Assembly: GCF_051014445.1 (NCBI RefSeq)
Contig: NC_135141.1
Coordinates: forward strand, 33,751,422 to 33,815,421
Reading direction: 5' to 3'
Source: Colletes latitarsis
Lineage: Eukaryota > Arthropoda > Insecta > Hymenoptera > Colletidae
DNA: 64,000 nucleotides
Shown: piece after piece, positions 24,901-37,627 of the stretch
How positions within the stretch are numbered: the stretch's first letter is position 1
Layout: each line of letters begins with the position of its first letter
Notes under the pieces: generated by a model
What the model saw: the letters and a program-made list of their open reading frames with translations, nothing else
Told to the model about the DNA's origin: nothing
Database searches by the model: none
Program-made: the position numbers and the translations under genes

Positions 24901-26132
24901 CCTCGGTGTGTTGCAGTTCGAAGCAACCATCCGAGATGGGCTCGTTACTCGCGTCCTTCGTCTCGTTTTACCTCCCCCTTTAGGATTCTTTTCGACATTA
25001 TGCGCGGACGTATACTTGAATTTGCATCTTTGTTCAGCGAAGTAACTCGTCGGTGCATTTACCAGGAATGCACGTTGTTATGCCTGCACGCCTACATGCC
25101 GGCCAGATAAGACGTCGACATGTGCGCTTGAACATTGCCGGAAAGTGGGACACTCCTGGTTGACCATGAATTTCTTGCTAAGCTTCACGGATTTACGCTT
25201 AACCGTCGTATCGTGTTCCATGGAATCTAGATGGAATTAATCGGGGATTAATTTGAATTGACGTTTCCACGACGTTTAACCAACGTGTTTAACGATAGAA
25301 TTTCGATTTACAATTAAGATCCAAATCTTATAAAAATTAATCGAGCATTACTCGACGTCAAAGGGATTTATATCAATGTTGTTGATCGTCGATTCTTATT
25401 TTGAAGGTGCAGAACGCGAATGGACATCGATTGAGAACCGCTGTAGCAAGTAAATCTGAAGTTCGATGGACACTGTCCAATTGCTCGACACAGATCGATA
25501 CCCATCGATACAGAGGTGAAACTCAATTCCGTGATGAAATTGGAACGTCATATTGATTGTTGATTGTTCGTTGTGCAAAGTTATCGGGACTTTGCGCGTA
25601 TATTGCATTTAACGTACGATTCCCGCCGATGGGTAATAGTACTATAACGTCTTTCTAGTTACTTGACATAGAAATTCCTCAAATATATTTCCACGTTTAT
25701 TTTTCTGATTACGAGATCCCCTCGATGGTATTGTCGAACTATGCGTCGACTCTGTTCGGTAACTGATAAACTTGAGCGAGTACTTGTGCCAATTTAATGA
25801 TAGCAAAGTGAACTACCGAGTGATAGCGCGCTAAGTAATTTTTTTAATTTGCGTAACTAAATAGTAATAGTTCTTCTGTGGCGTTGCCTCCTACACTCGC
25901 CACTAGAGGGGTCGACCGACCCCTCGGTTGCTATAATATGCAATCCTCGACCGACTTCCCAATATCCCAGTCGTCTAAGGCAGGGCCTGCTAGAAAACCT
26001 TTCCTTTTCCGTCCTTCTACGATAATTATTTCTCCGAGATCCTACCCGCAGTAGAGCAAGCGCCACAGTACCATTTTTCAGTCAACAAGCTTTTCGAAGC
26101 TTGTGTACTTCCGAAGTTAAGGAAAAAAAAGT
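21998..26132. other. Gene-poor CpG-rich stretch downstream of Elp3
   Basis: No conserved coding exon is recognised. Seen here are a tRNA-like hairpin near 23055-23125, a possible donor at 23775, a GC dinucleotide run near 24356 (GCGCGCGCGCG), and a palindrome (GAGGGGTCGACCGACCCCTC) at about 25907. A 60-bp block at 25941-26002 is repeated at 47427-47490. The many moderate-length frames on both strands lack motifs and reflect low stop density in CpG-rich DNA. Confidence 0.45.
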
Positions 26133-26230
26133 ATGGCTGGACCATTGGCACGAAATGAACGACCAAGTTTCTCTTCTTTATCGCGAAAGATGGATCGAGA
26201 ACGCGATAGGCTGATGAAGAATACTATCAG
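26133..26230 (+). CDS. Orphan candidate coding exon
   Basis: An ATG-led 98-nt frame (MAGPLARNERPSFSSLSRKM, then DRERDRLMKNTI and a split Arg codon) ends exactly at a donor (ATCAG then GTAGGA). A polypyrimidine acceptor (CCATTTTTCAG) lies about 50 bp upstream of the ATG. It has coding character: charged, with no low complexity. Its phase-2 end does not join in frame to the pollux exon at 47023, because the join gives a stop. It therefore needs an unseen intermediate exon, belongs to another gene, or is a chance frame. No family is recognised. Confidence 0.3.
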
Positions 26231-27149
26231 GTAGGACGTTGCCATTCTTGCGAGAAACTAAAGAATTGTCGGTTAATTGTGACGATGATTTCTCGAGCCC
26301 GTGTCAGTGTCGGCGTTTTCGATATTCCGAGAAATGCTTCTTCCCGAAGAATTCGAACGTGCCAAGTTGTTCCACGCGCGATGCATCCAGCGCCCGATTG
26401 CTTCTTCGAGCGATGAAGTTTCCCCGGTATCGGCATTCGTTGTACACGTGCACCGATTATGTAATACGCACGATGCACTCGCTTATGGACGTAAGTATGC
26501 GTGTCTATTTTCGGCGGTCCGCGGGGATACGTTTCGCGAACGAAAGACTGATCGACGGGCAACGTAAATCGTGGTAACAATATTTATTCCCGTCCGAAGC
26601 ATAGCCAATCGATTCGTGTAGGTATACGTTTAACGTATTTAACCCTGGTCGACGTATCAAATGACAAACAGGCTCTCTCATGTGTCTTGCCGTTCAACTC
26701 TCGCGTCACAGTGTAACTTGGAAACGTCGACAAACGAGAATTAAAATTTCAAGTCCCGCTTTATAGGTTAGATTTTGAAGAAAGGGTATATGCGAAGTAA
26801 CGATTCAAAATAACGGTCGTCTAAAAGTAGCAGATGCAGGGGATTAAATTCGTTTCAATGTTAATAAACCGAGCTGTTGGCAGGGATTCAGTAAACAAAC
26901 GCATCTACGCGAGGCTCTTTGTTTTAATCTGAAACGACGGCTGACATTTGTTCCATAACTCGAAGGACATTTCTCGGAAACCTACGTCCACATGGTCAAT
27001 TGCACAGTTGACTCTTGGCTCTTGTCGCATTCTGAGCGACGTACGCCGCGATACCTCCGTTAATAAAAGGAGGAGGCAGTCGGAATTACCGATTACGTGT
27101 CCTCGTTGTATTCTCAAGATCGTCGTGTTTTGCATTCGACTTGGTTCAT

Positions 27150-27353
27150 TTTTCGTTGCGGGGATCAATTACAATCATTTTTTGTGGATAGGCATATCCC
27201 CGAAATCCTGCGCATTTTCGAGAAAAAAATTCAAAACGGACGGAACTTTAAACGTTAATAACTTTTTAACGAAGCCTCCATCAACAAATTGATATTGTTG
27301 ATTTTGGCCTCTAGAATCTCCCATGAAAATTTTTCTCAGGGGTGGCCGAACAG
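27150..27353 (-). repeat. ACAGGGTGTTCGGCC-family repeat, copy 1
   Basis: Shares GGCCTCTAGAATCTCCCAT, a TTAATAACTTTTTAACGAAG block, and a terminal segment ending GTGGCCGAACA with the other copies in this window. The terminal ACCCTGTA is eroded. Orientation is given relative to a consensus that starts TACAGGGTGTTCGGCC. Confidence 0.75.
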
Positions 27354-28660
27354 TATATTCTGTTTTCGTAAGATGTTCGATTCATATTCGTAAAGATGGA
27401 CTAAATTCGAGGTTAGGTTAACGTGGTATTCCTTGCAAGCTTAAATGTGAAAGGTTAAGAAAAGAAGTAAAATGGCACGCAGGCGTGAACAAAAATATCT
27501 TACGCATTATCCGTGATATAACATTTCCGTTATTATTATGTAACTCGTATTTATAGGTTCGCAATATTTGATTATTCCGAAGACGCGTTGAAACGTTGAA
27601 TAATAAACAGCCTGTTTAAGACTGGCAATTAGGCATTTCTTTTTTATCGTATCAACACGCATAATTTGTAATGTTAGCATTGTTATTTCTTCGAATCGGA
27701 TCGTTTTCGGCGCGTATCGAATATTTCGAGCACCATTGTGTAATTACGGATCAGAACGCGACACTGGCATGCGATAATCCAGCGATAGTGAATCGAATTA
27801 CTAGCAGCCCGGACGGTAGTTGTTCGAATTGTTGTCCCTGTGCATGTTTTTTTTCCTTCTTTCCAACGTGTACGGTTCTGTTTTCTCTGCGTTATTAACC
27901 CTCTTCTTTAGCCGCGTCCTCGTTTGAAGCCGACCAAGTACCGTCGAGTGCCGTCCTCTAATGGCGTGCACATGGGAGAACCGACGCATCATAACACGCG
28001 GGGACGAGCCCTAGAAGGGGGAAAAAAGAAAACTGTGTTCGGTCGCCACAGTGTCGTGTTCACCGTGTTTACCATGCGTCAGGGCTTCTTATCGGCACAC
28101 AGTGTGTCGCGTGCATTGGAATTCGGATAAAAAATCTTAGCTTCCATAGTCGACCCACGTGCAATTCGATAACGTTTCCCACGATACGATTACACGTAAT
28201 CGCGCGATAATTACCGTTCGATCAATTTTAATTTAAATCACTTTTTTCGGCAGTCTTTAGTGAATTTTTTTAGTGAATATTTCCCCGATCGGTTGGCAAC
28301 GCATCGAGTTGCTCGTTCTGTGAATACTTTTTACGTATGTACGTTGTTGGTTATGTTATTTACGAGACGCGTGAACTTGTACCAGTCCTTCGACCCTTGA
28401 AATACGAACTTGTACAATGGTATCTAATATGCTAAACGAAGAATTACGAGTCGCACTGTGTGAGAATCGTGGATTCTTCGCTACGCTTCGGTGCAAGGAA
28501 ACACCACACGATGCGATGCGCGGCGTACTGTAAAACTTTGCGGAAGGGGGTTAATTAACGTACCAGGGCCGGCGCGGTTACACGAAATAAGACACGACGT
28601 CGACCTCTTTACTTGGTGTCTGCAGTTGTGAAGCCCACATGGAAACGGCTACAGAGTTCA

Positions 28661-28915
28661 TACAGGGTGTTCGGGCACCCCTGGGAAAAATTTTAATAGA
28701 GGATTCTAGAGGCGAAAATAAGACGAAAATCAAGAATATTAATTTATTGATTGAGGTTTCGTTAAAAAGTTATTAACAAATTAAATTAAAAATGTTTCAC
28801 ATCATTCACGGAAAAATTATTTTCGGTTGCGGGGGTCAATTATAATCATTTTTGGTCATTAGACATCCCCCGAAATCCTACCCACTTTCCAGAAAAAAAT
28901 TCGAGAAGATATGAA
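28661..28915 (+). repeat. ACAGGGTGTTCGGCC-family repeat, copy 2
   Basis: Starts TACAGGGTGTTCGGGCACCC and contains the TTCTAGAGGCGAAAATAAGA block, the AAATTATTTTCGGTTGCGGG block and CCCCCGAAATCC. The far terminal inverted end is not present, so the copy is probably truncated. Confidence 0.75.
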
Positions 28916-29745
28916 ATTCTTCGATAAAAAGTAATTTCGCAAGAAATAATAATAATTATGATTCGAATAAACGCGTGAAACTCGTAAGAATTTAAAGTAT
29001 ACAAATCGTACGCGAACGATCGCGAAGCTTTTCTTACCTCTATTCTTGCCTCGTATCTCGAGCCCTTATCAATCGACCGAGGTTATTGCATTATTTAAGA
29101 CACTGTGCCTCGTTAAAGCGGAAGGGATTGTCGAGATTATCAAGCACTTCAAGTAGTGTCCTTGACTGATGCGTTCTCGGGAGCGCAGAATTTTAATACC
29201 AAAGATACGTCGCTAACAGTTTAATCACGTTTCCTTCATCGATTTTGTGTTACGCGAGCCCGATAACAGCCACCATCCCCCCTCGGCTTTCTTTTTTACT
29301 TGTTGAGCGTTCTATTTGCACAATAGAGATCGTCCAGCCAGCAGGGTTAATCGAGCCTCCTCATTAAATGCTCCGCCCGGACTCGCGGACAATTCTAATC
29401 GATCGACGATCGACGATCGGCGCAAGCTTTTTAGCGGGTTGCTATTTCATTCATCGATCGTTCCGTTAAATGAATTCGCTAATTAAGCAATACGCGGACG
29501 CGACGTTTATTTTGCGCCGGAACATCTGAAACTAATTCTGAATCGATGTACGTAATTAAAGGCTTCCTTGGAACATTCTCTTCTCTTTGATTAATCGTCA
29601 GAAAATGAAGTATTGTAATAAACTGCGTTACCAGTGTCTGTCTCACCCTCTTTCCTTGAAAGTTATTTCTGACACAGAAATCATTATTACGTTGCACGCC
29701 TCGTTGGTGAAAATTGCAAGCACACAGCAGACACACTTTCACATA

Positions 29746-29889
29746 TACAGGGTGTTCGGCCACCGCTGGGAAAAATTTTAATGGGACATTCTAGAGGCCA
29801 AAATGAGACGAAAAACAAAAACATTTAATTAACAATTAAATTAAAAAGTTTTCAAGCATTATCCTCCATTAAAATTTTCCCCTGTATTA
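29746..29889 (+). repeat. ACAGGGTGTTCGGCC-family repeat, copy 3 (short)
   Basis: Begins TACAGGGTGTTCGGCCACCG and ends CATTAAAATTTTCCCCTGTA, which is the inverted end shortened by internal loss. It is about 144 bp, with only part of the internal sequence kept. Confidence 0.7.
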
Positions 29890-30439
29890 TCGCGTCTGAA
29901 TAAATGTCGTAATAGAAAATTATACGAGTAATATCTCGTTATTAAATGTAACCTAATTTAATTTCTCGACATTGCGGATATTTTGTCGCGTACGAACGTT
30001 GGCCAATAACGTTTCAGAAATCTTCAATTTTATAAATGTACAAACATCGTTCGAGCGTTGCAAAAGTCAATTGTGGATATCGACGGAAACGCGGCTCTGC
30101 TGGTGTCATTGGCCGCCAAAACGAAATTCTGCCTGACGCAATAATCGTTATTATGCAATCACAATAGGAAAACGGAACGAAAGGACCTTTCATGGTTCAT
30201 TGGCACGCGCTGGTATTCTTATTGCATTCCGTGGCATAGTCGCCCCGGATACTGTTACTGCGGCTGTGCAGACCTAAACTGTTCAGCGCCATGTTGGTGA
30301 ACCTTGCACAATCCGGTATCCGCTACAATTACATTTTTCTCGTTTCACTCGTTACCCATCGAGCGTGCTTAATTCTACGGAGAACAGATTCCTCGAATAA
30401 TTTACTCGCATACTTGAAATTAATTCGTCGAAAGTTTAA

Positions 30440-30704
30440 GGGGCAAGACCACTGTAAAAACCTGAAATAAAGCGTTTTTTGCGATTCTTTTTTTTGGATG
30501 GATGGAAAAGTAAGAGGAGAATAATATTCAAGAATGTTATTAACCATGTCGTTGAGTGTTAAAAAAAAAAAAATATTCATATGACGACGCTGAAGCCATT
30601 CCGCTCCACAGTGGCTAAATACGCGAGTATAGCTCTTTTCCATCCATCGGAAAAAAAATCGCAAAGAAACGCTTTATTTCAGGTTCCTACAATAGTCTTA
30701 CCCC
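30440..30704. mobile_element. MITE-like element with terminal inverted repeats of about 70 bp
   Basis: The left end (GGGCAAGACCACTGTAAAAA, then CCTGAAATAAAGCGTTT and GGATGGATGGAAAAG) is the reverse complement, with few mismatches, of the right end (CTTTTCCATCCATC, then AACGCTTTATTTCAGG and GTCTTACCCC). About 120 bp of unrelated sequence lies between. There is no coding capacity beyond chance frames. The superfamily is not assigned and no clear target duplication was found. Confidence 0.75.
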
Positions 30705-31214
30705 TCAAGCAAAATCAGAGGCTTTTCTTGATTTCTGGATCTCGATTATTCAACCATTAGACTCTTGCTCCATTAAACCTTTCATTCCCACTAATTTCCT
30801 GTATCTTAAATACGCAACTTTCCGGTTGTTGCAATTAAGAATCCTTACCGGTTTGTAATTTCAAATCAACCTTTAATGCTTCGGTCGTATAAAATTCGAG
30901 GCTCTTTGCAGTATTTCAATCCCAAGTGTCTTGGATTTAATTTACTATTCGTCTAAACTCGAAAGCTGTAGAATGCTGTGCAAGTTAGGGATTGGGTCGA
31001 AGTATTACTGTAATTGCTTTCAGCGGCGTAAGAGGATCGAGATCGGTATTTCTGGTGACCTATGCAAATCATCCGCCTTCACGTGCATCGCTTTCTTCGA
31101 TGCAATCGTCTCGAAAATGTCAAGAATCGTGTAGAATTTTGATATTGGCACGCGTAGAATAGGAAAATTGACTGAATTTTTTTATTCATCGACCGTCATC
31201 GGTTATATGTTTGT

Positions 31215-31415
31215 AATTGTAAAATAATGATTATAATTGACCCCTGCAACTGAAAATAATTTTTCCAGAACGATTTGGAATTTTTCAATTTAATTTGTTA
31301 ATAACTTTTTAACGAAGCCTTAGTCAAGAAATTGATATTGTTGATTTTCGTCTTATTCTGGCCTCTAGTATCCCCCATTAAAATTTTTCCTACGTGTGGC
31401 CGAAAACCCTGTATA
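31215..31415 (-). repeat. ACAGGGTGTTCGGCC-family repeat, copy 4
   Basis: Contains TTAATAACTTTTTAACGAAG, a GGCCTCTAGTATCCCCCATT block and the end GTGGCCGAAAACCCTGTATA. The other end is truncated in the GACCCCTGCAACTGAAAATA block. Confidence 0.75.
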
Positions 31416-32341
31416 TAAAAAGAATGCAGAGATTTGTATCGAAGAAATAATTATTTTTGTATCGTTCTTGCAGACTATTAACAACCTCGTGTATCTGAAA
31501 ATACGATCGTACGAAGCTGACACAAGGTTTTTACAATTTTTCATTTCGTCAATGGATAAAACGTGTTTGTTTTACGGATGTTTGCTCGACCTTAATCGTT
31601 ATGATATCGAACGCGATCGATTAAGTTATAAAATAATTAAGTCTCAATCTGGTAATGATTATAAACGTTGGACGGTTTGGAAAAGTCCGGTTCGAGGCGT
31701 TCTACTTTGTCGTTGCTCGATCGGAACGGACCACCGTGTTAATGAAAAATATCAAATCGGTTCGAAAAACCGGTTCGTGACGTTGCGTCACTGTTTCCAC
31801 GTCGGATATTCGCCGCGTTGTTCCGTGTGTGTGCGATTTTCATTCCGAATAATCGCAACTGTAATTATCGCTACCGATGCACTTGCACTGTTACGATCCC
31901 AAGGCCATCGAATTCTCCCTCCACCGATGCACCGGAGATGTTTTTCACGGCCAACACCAATTAAACGGATCACGTAAGAACTGCTTGGAAGCTGTTAATC
32001 GTTCCCTGGTTCAATCATAGATCCTTCTGTTTACCCCTGAAACTGAAATAATCTAATTTTTGGTAATTTTAGAATTCGATCGATAAGAGGCTCGAACGTT
32101 TTCGTTCCAAAGCAACGTTTCCTGCGGTATTCTTAGCCTTTTTAACATATTAACGACGTGGCTCGCGTGCAAAATAACAAAAAAAATAGAAACATTCCGT
32201 GAAACTCCGCTCCTCGCACGCGAACCGATTTCTCAGTCGTAATTTATGATATTCGTCGACCGCGCGCCTATAATTAAAAACGAGGCTCCGTGTAAACAGG
32301 TCGCTAACGGCGTGTCGTTCGCGTTTTTCGAAACTTTCTGT

Positions 32342-32619
32342 CGCGTTCGAATCTTTTTTTTTTTTTTTTTCGTTGCGCAACGCGTTGTCGTATTTCTTTT
32401 TTTCTTTCCACCGTGCATCGACAACGAAACTGTTACAGAGAGGCGGGAGAAAAAACTTTTTCCCCCTTGATCCTGTTGCTTCGAATTCGAGTCGGACGAA
32501 CCAAGTCTCGAATTGTGCGACGCAACTGCATTGTGCAACGAAGTTCGAAAGCGGGCGCATCGCGAACGTTTCGCCACGGGTCACTAAGGAGCTTGTGAAA
32601 TCGTTGCAGTGAAAAGAAT

Positions 32620-32651
<32 letters not shown>

Positions 32652-32652
32652 A
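32342..32652. repeat. Two long poly-T runs
   Basis: Uninterrupted T tracts of about 16-18 bases near 32356 and about 26 bases near 32626-32651. They could be poly(A) tails of reverse-complement retro-insertions or simple slippage tracts. No retroelement body is recognised next to them. Confidence 0.6.
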
Positions 32653-32831
32653 TATCGTAAGAATGAACGGTAGAGTGATTGATCGTTCTACATTTATAAG
32701 ATAATTAAGTAACGAGCACTTTGAAAGGAAAGTGTTATTATAGGATAATAGAAGTCGTTAAACCATAGAAAATTCTTTCCTTTATTATCTTAAAACAGAG
32801 TTTGTAAGCCCAGTTACTGGGAATTGGTTTC

Positions 32832-32920
32832 TACAGGGTGTTCGGCCACCGCTAGGAAAAATTTTAATGGGAAATTCTAGAGGCCAAAAATTTTTCCCAG
32901 CGGTGGCCGAACACCCTGTA
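32832..32920. repeat. Minimal 89-bp foldback of the ACAGGGTGTTCGGCC family, copy 5
   Basis: Two terminal inverted repeats of about 34 bp, nearly identical (TACAGGGTGTTCGGCCACCG and its complement), are separated only by about 20 bp around ATGGGAAATTCTAGAGGCC. This copy shows directly what both family ends look like and that the ends alone can form an inserted unit. Confidence 0.85.
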
Positions 32921-35900
32921 TAATTCGCTTCCCTCTCGTTAGGGCTGCTTTAAATAAAGGTTACGTAACTTGGTACACCACGGAGCAACCAGAAGCGCCT
33001 TTTCAGATCAGGATTTATTACACTCTGTTTTCGTAAACGTCAAAATTCGCGTCTCGCGAAATTGTTAACGTACCTAAACGCGCGCCAAGACGATGGAAAA
33101 TTTTCTTGAACTAGGAGCGGCGGAATTGATACAAGTTTCACCGTCCTAGTGTTTCGACCGATTAAAAAGAAAAGTGAAGTATACGCTTCGGACGGCTACT
33201 TAAGCTAATTGATGGATTAATTTCGTACGAAACGGTACCGAACAAACAATTTACATTCCGTCAGAAAATGACGGAGTACGATAGTAATTTAATAAGCTAA
33301 TATCTTTAAATTATGGTTGGTAAACTATTATCTTCTCGTGGATCATTTTTTTAAAAGTCGACACGCTGCTTGTAATCACGTTAAACACGATTTTTTAATA
33401 CAATGGCAAAACAATCGTAAAACCTGTCTGCATTAAATATTTTTTTCCTTAGACTTCGGATCGGGCTCACGGCCGACCGGCTCGTTTCATGTTTTGCACA
33501 GACAGCGCTAAAGTTTTATAACGTTCTCTTTTTCTCGGCATTGTTTATAAAAATGATCTCGCTCGGTTTCGCCAGCGTTCGATCAAGTAAAAACAACCTG
33601 CAAAACACGAATTATTTATTACTTATTATTTGGATTCGTCGCAACCCAGATTGTTGATGATATACGCCGGTGCTCGAAGGCCAGAAAATAGGCTCGTCAG
33701 ACGTTTGGATTTGTTCATACCTCTGGCGAAACAGACCGTTGCGTATCGACGAAATGAAATATTTACAACCGGTACGCACTTGTACGAAGGGGTTAACAAC
33801 TCGAGCTCCGTCGATTCGCGGACTGTGACAATTGTTTCCTCGATTCTATACACGAATTCTACCGAGATCATTTACAAGTAAAATGCGCCATCCGTTCGAA
33901 GAGATGTCAAGCGTCGATTAGATCGAGAATGTGGTACCGATAGAAGACCAATAGCTTCGTAGAATCGTTTTGAGCGTTCCATTGTCCGGTCGGAGCGACA
34001 CGCGGGACAAACGGTTTTGCACAAATACTGTAATTTGCATCAGAAGGCACGTCATAGGCGGCCGTAAATTGCTTCCGTTCGCACCGCGCCTAGGCGTCGA
34101 AGATCGCGGAATTGGCAAAAACACGCACCCGTCCGTCCGTAAACAATTATTTTATATTTTTAGATGCCTGTTTATCCGATGGAGTTTGCCCCTCGCGCTA
34201 TTTCGGTGACTTACATTGATGCATCGATGTAAGAGACACGCGCCGTCGTTCCAAGCGCCCCTTTTTCAAGGTCGATTCGAGCTCGATTCGAACTCGATTC
34301 TCGCAACAATCGATACGCTCGCACGTGCAAACTTTCGATTCGTTTCCAACCTTTTGACCCTTGAAAATTTTATCACCCGAGGGTATACCCATTTTTTAAA
34401 TAATTTTTCGGTGACGTAACTCCAAGGGGCCAAGGATCACGACTAACTTTTAAAACAAAGAAACCTTCGACAACGAGAATCGAATATCTCGCAACCGTTC
34501 GCGCGATCTCACCGCGAAAAGGAAGCAATTAACGCGATCGTCGACGGTTCCAAGCATCGTTAAAATAAGGCTCTGCTCGTGGAAGGAAACATGCTTCTTT
34601 TTTACATTTTTTTTACGTAACAGACATTCGTCGAGAAATGGCGCGTTTTCCTTCATCCTCGATTTAAAAGCTCCCGATCGAACGGTTCGTTTTACTTGCA
34701 GATTGTTGGATGGTGGGTTGTAACGTTGTAAAATGTTGTAAGTGTGCAGGCACGCGTGTTTGTTCGTCAGAAAATCGAAACGAAAAGCCGTCGGAGTCAC
34801 GTATATAACGTGTGGTACGTGTCAGACTACGTTATCGCGAAGCGAAAAGCTGCGATCGATTCGCACGGAATTGCCTTGCTGGAATGTTTGTAATCATTGG
34901 CACGCGGTAATTGTTTATTGCACTACGTGACCGAGATATTCGAGCGTTTATCGTGGAACCTAAATGTCAGATAAGAAACGGGCAGGATAACAAAACTGTT
35001 GGATGACCGTGTTCATTTTATTTTTATCAGCGTTCGATAAACGCTTCGTTTTTGGGACTGGTGATTACAGTTGACCCTCGTGCAATGATAATTACAATCG
35101 TAGCTTGCGGTCGGTACTAGTTAATATTTACACAAGCTAATTTACAATTGGAATTAACAATCGTAACCGCAGTTATTGATCGTTGATCACATTACATTTT
35201 ACCCAAGCGTGATCAAGTGTCTTATTTCACCGTTAGTTCATGAATATAACATAGATTTTAGTCTTGAGACGTATAATATTTATTATCTGACGGAATCAAG
35301 ATTGAGATCCATGTTATATTCATACGGCGTACGTAACAGTTTATTATTCGAATTTATAATTTACTGGACATCGACCAAAAGGAACAGGAGTTTAGGAATT
35401 TTCAGTCGTGATATATCGTTTTTTAATCATTCCGCGAGATCGATGGTTGGATCGACGCTTGCAAGAGTGAGGTACCTTCACCTTTTTGGGGCCGATTAAG
35501 TTCCGGTATTGCTGTACGAATGAAAACTGAAGAAGAAAGAGTTGCATACATTTTCCACGGTGAAATTAGAAACGAAAAGTTCCACCGTATACCGTACACG
35601 TTCGTTGTGTGAAAATGATGTTTATCCATACATATTTATCGCTGGGCTACAAGCTGCAATTACATCGTTGTTATTTCCTCAATGAATACGTGAAAGTTTC
35701 ACTAACAATTAACGCGTGCTTTTTTTCTGCCTAACGAACTCGCAATGTTGTTGCGTGGATTGGTGAACATGAATTATTACATGTGCCTTTCGCACGTGAA
35801 CTGCACAGAGATAATAAAGATGCAAGAACAACCTTCAACTACTATCGTCAATTTATTGTTACGTAACTTTAATTATCTCAAAAACTCTGGTTTCGAGATG

Positions 35901-35988
35901 AATATCAATATTATAAAATTCCTTAACGATATTTATGATTTATTCGCTATTATGTATCACGGTTAAACACAAGATTAATTAGCACCCT

Positions 35989-36266
35989 ATATAGGGTGTT
36001 GGGCGACCCCTGGTAAAAATTGTAATGGGAGATTCTAGAGGCCAAAATAGAACGAAAATCAAGAATATCAATTTCTTGATGGAGGCTTCGTTACAAAGTT
36101 ATTAAAAAATTTCAAATCTTTCTGGAAAAATTATTTTCGGTTGCGGGGGTCAATTACAATGATTTTTGGTGAACAGACCTACCCACTTTCTAGAAAAAAA
36201 ATTCAGTACTGGCGATACTTGAAATTGGTATTCTTGATTTTCGTCCTATTTTGAACACCCTGTATA
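35989..36266 (+). repeat. ACAGGGTGTTCGGCC-family repeat, copy 6 (nearly full length)
   Basis: Starts ATAGGGTGTTGGGCGACCCC and includes GATTCTAGAGGCCAAAATAG, the AATTTCTTGATGGAGGCTTC block and the TTTTCGGTTGCGGGGGTCAA block. It closes with the inverted end (TTGAACACCCTGTATA). Both ends are present, so this is the best candidate for a complete non-autonomous unit of about 278 bp. Confidence 0.8.
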
Positions 36267-37627
36267 TTGCACGTCCCCTTTTATGTAAACTCGCTAGAAA
36301 TCGCTCTTTCGTGGAACGACACCTAAACGAAAGTTATACAAAGAAATTTAGCAAACGTACGAAACTTGTGTAACTTAGTTATAATATAATATAAATTGTC
36401 GTTCGGTTGATAGATTGAGAATAATGCAGAATGACTGGCGACAGCAGTCGCGGTTCGATAACACTTCGGGAGCCTTTTCTATGCGAATAATCTGAACAGA
36501 GACTAGCGTTACCTGGAAGTACGCGACAGCCAATCGTGAGAGATCCATTCGTTTCCTCAGGCGACGAGCGCTCCACGCGTCAGTCGATGTTTGTCCGCTC
36601 GGCGGTGAAGGTGTCGCGCGGTTGCGTCGTATCGAAAACAACTTTCCAGTTATTAAAACGCGTAATACGTAAGACTCGACGATTAAACGCAACGTTTTCT
36701 TACCCGAGTCGATAATTATAATTGCTAATTCAGATCGAGTGACATCGAACCGGAACATAAAATATTTTCAAATTGTTTCGTTGGCGAACCACTTGAAATA
36801 CCGTCGATCGTATACGAAGGCAATCTTATCGATGGAATTTCATGGGAACCGTAAATTTCGAGAGAATATCGATTCACGCGTCGTTGGATGCAACGTGAAA
36901 GTTTTTAAACCGAACGATCAACGGGGTAAAAGCAGCGTCGAATTGTTGAACAGTTTAATCGCGGAAGTTTTGACAAGCAACCGATCGCAACAGGATATGG
37001 TTTGTAATTGAATCATCGATACACGGTGCATGTGAATGGTCGTGCTATTTTTTTCTTTTTCTTCTTTTCGTTCCGAAGTGGCTCGCCTTTGTCGCGTGTT
37101 GTACAAGAATCGGGTCAGCTGTTGTGGTGGGCAGCCTTGAAGGTAGTCCCCAAGTTCGGTAGAAAATAAATTATTTCTGACTCGCTATCAACCGTGTCGT
37201 GACTTTGCGCGAAACTCTTAAAACGATTACGCCAGCGTTGTCCAGGAAAAGTTGTTCCAAGGAACCTGGCCCGAGAAACTCGGGAAGCTCGGGAAGCTCG
37301 GGAGGCCGTGAACGAACGAGCGAAACTCTTGGAACGATACGTTTTACACGGTCGGCGCTCGTTGAACGCGTCCGTCGGTTGGCAAATTGATGCAAAACGC
37401 GGAGAGTATATTAAACTCGGCATTGAGGAGCACCGTTTTGTCAATGTCCTGCTAGAGAAGGTCCACCGGTTTCCCAAAAAAGTCGCGTCGCCGGAAGTGT
37501 CCGTGAAAACGTGCCAGATTTCAATTGTGTTCCGAGGTGAAGTCCCGCGAGATCGCGGCACCTAGAGGTCGCGTTCGATCTTTCCAGCCGCCGATGGGAG
37601 AGACGGACAAAACTGAAAGGCGGAAAA

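Noticed and set aside
29395..29425. Clustered CGATCGACGATCGACGATCG motif as a possible regulatory site
   Set aside because: A short local duplication in CpG-rich DNA with no wider array and no adjacent gene start.
31396..31977. 193-codon plus-strand frame
   Set aside because: It starts inside an ACAGGGTG-family repeat, lacks any recognisable domain and lies in CpG-rich, stop-poor DNA. Chance is the best explanation.
32150..32612. Overlapping open frames on both strands around 32.4 kb
   Set aside because: Mutually overlapping frames with Lys runs caused by poly-T tracts. No motif and no splice structure.
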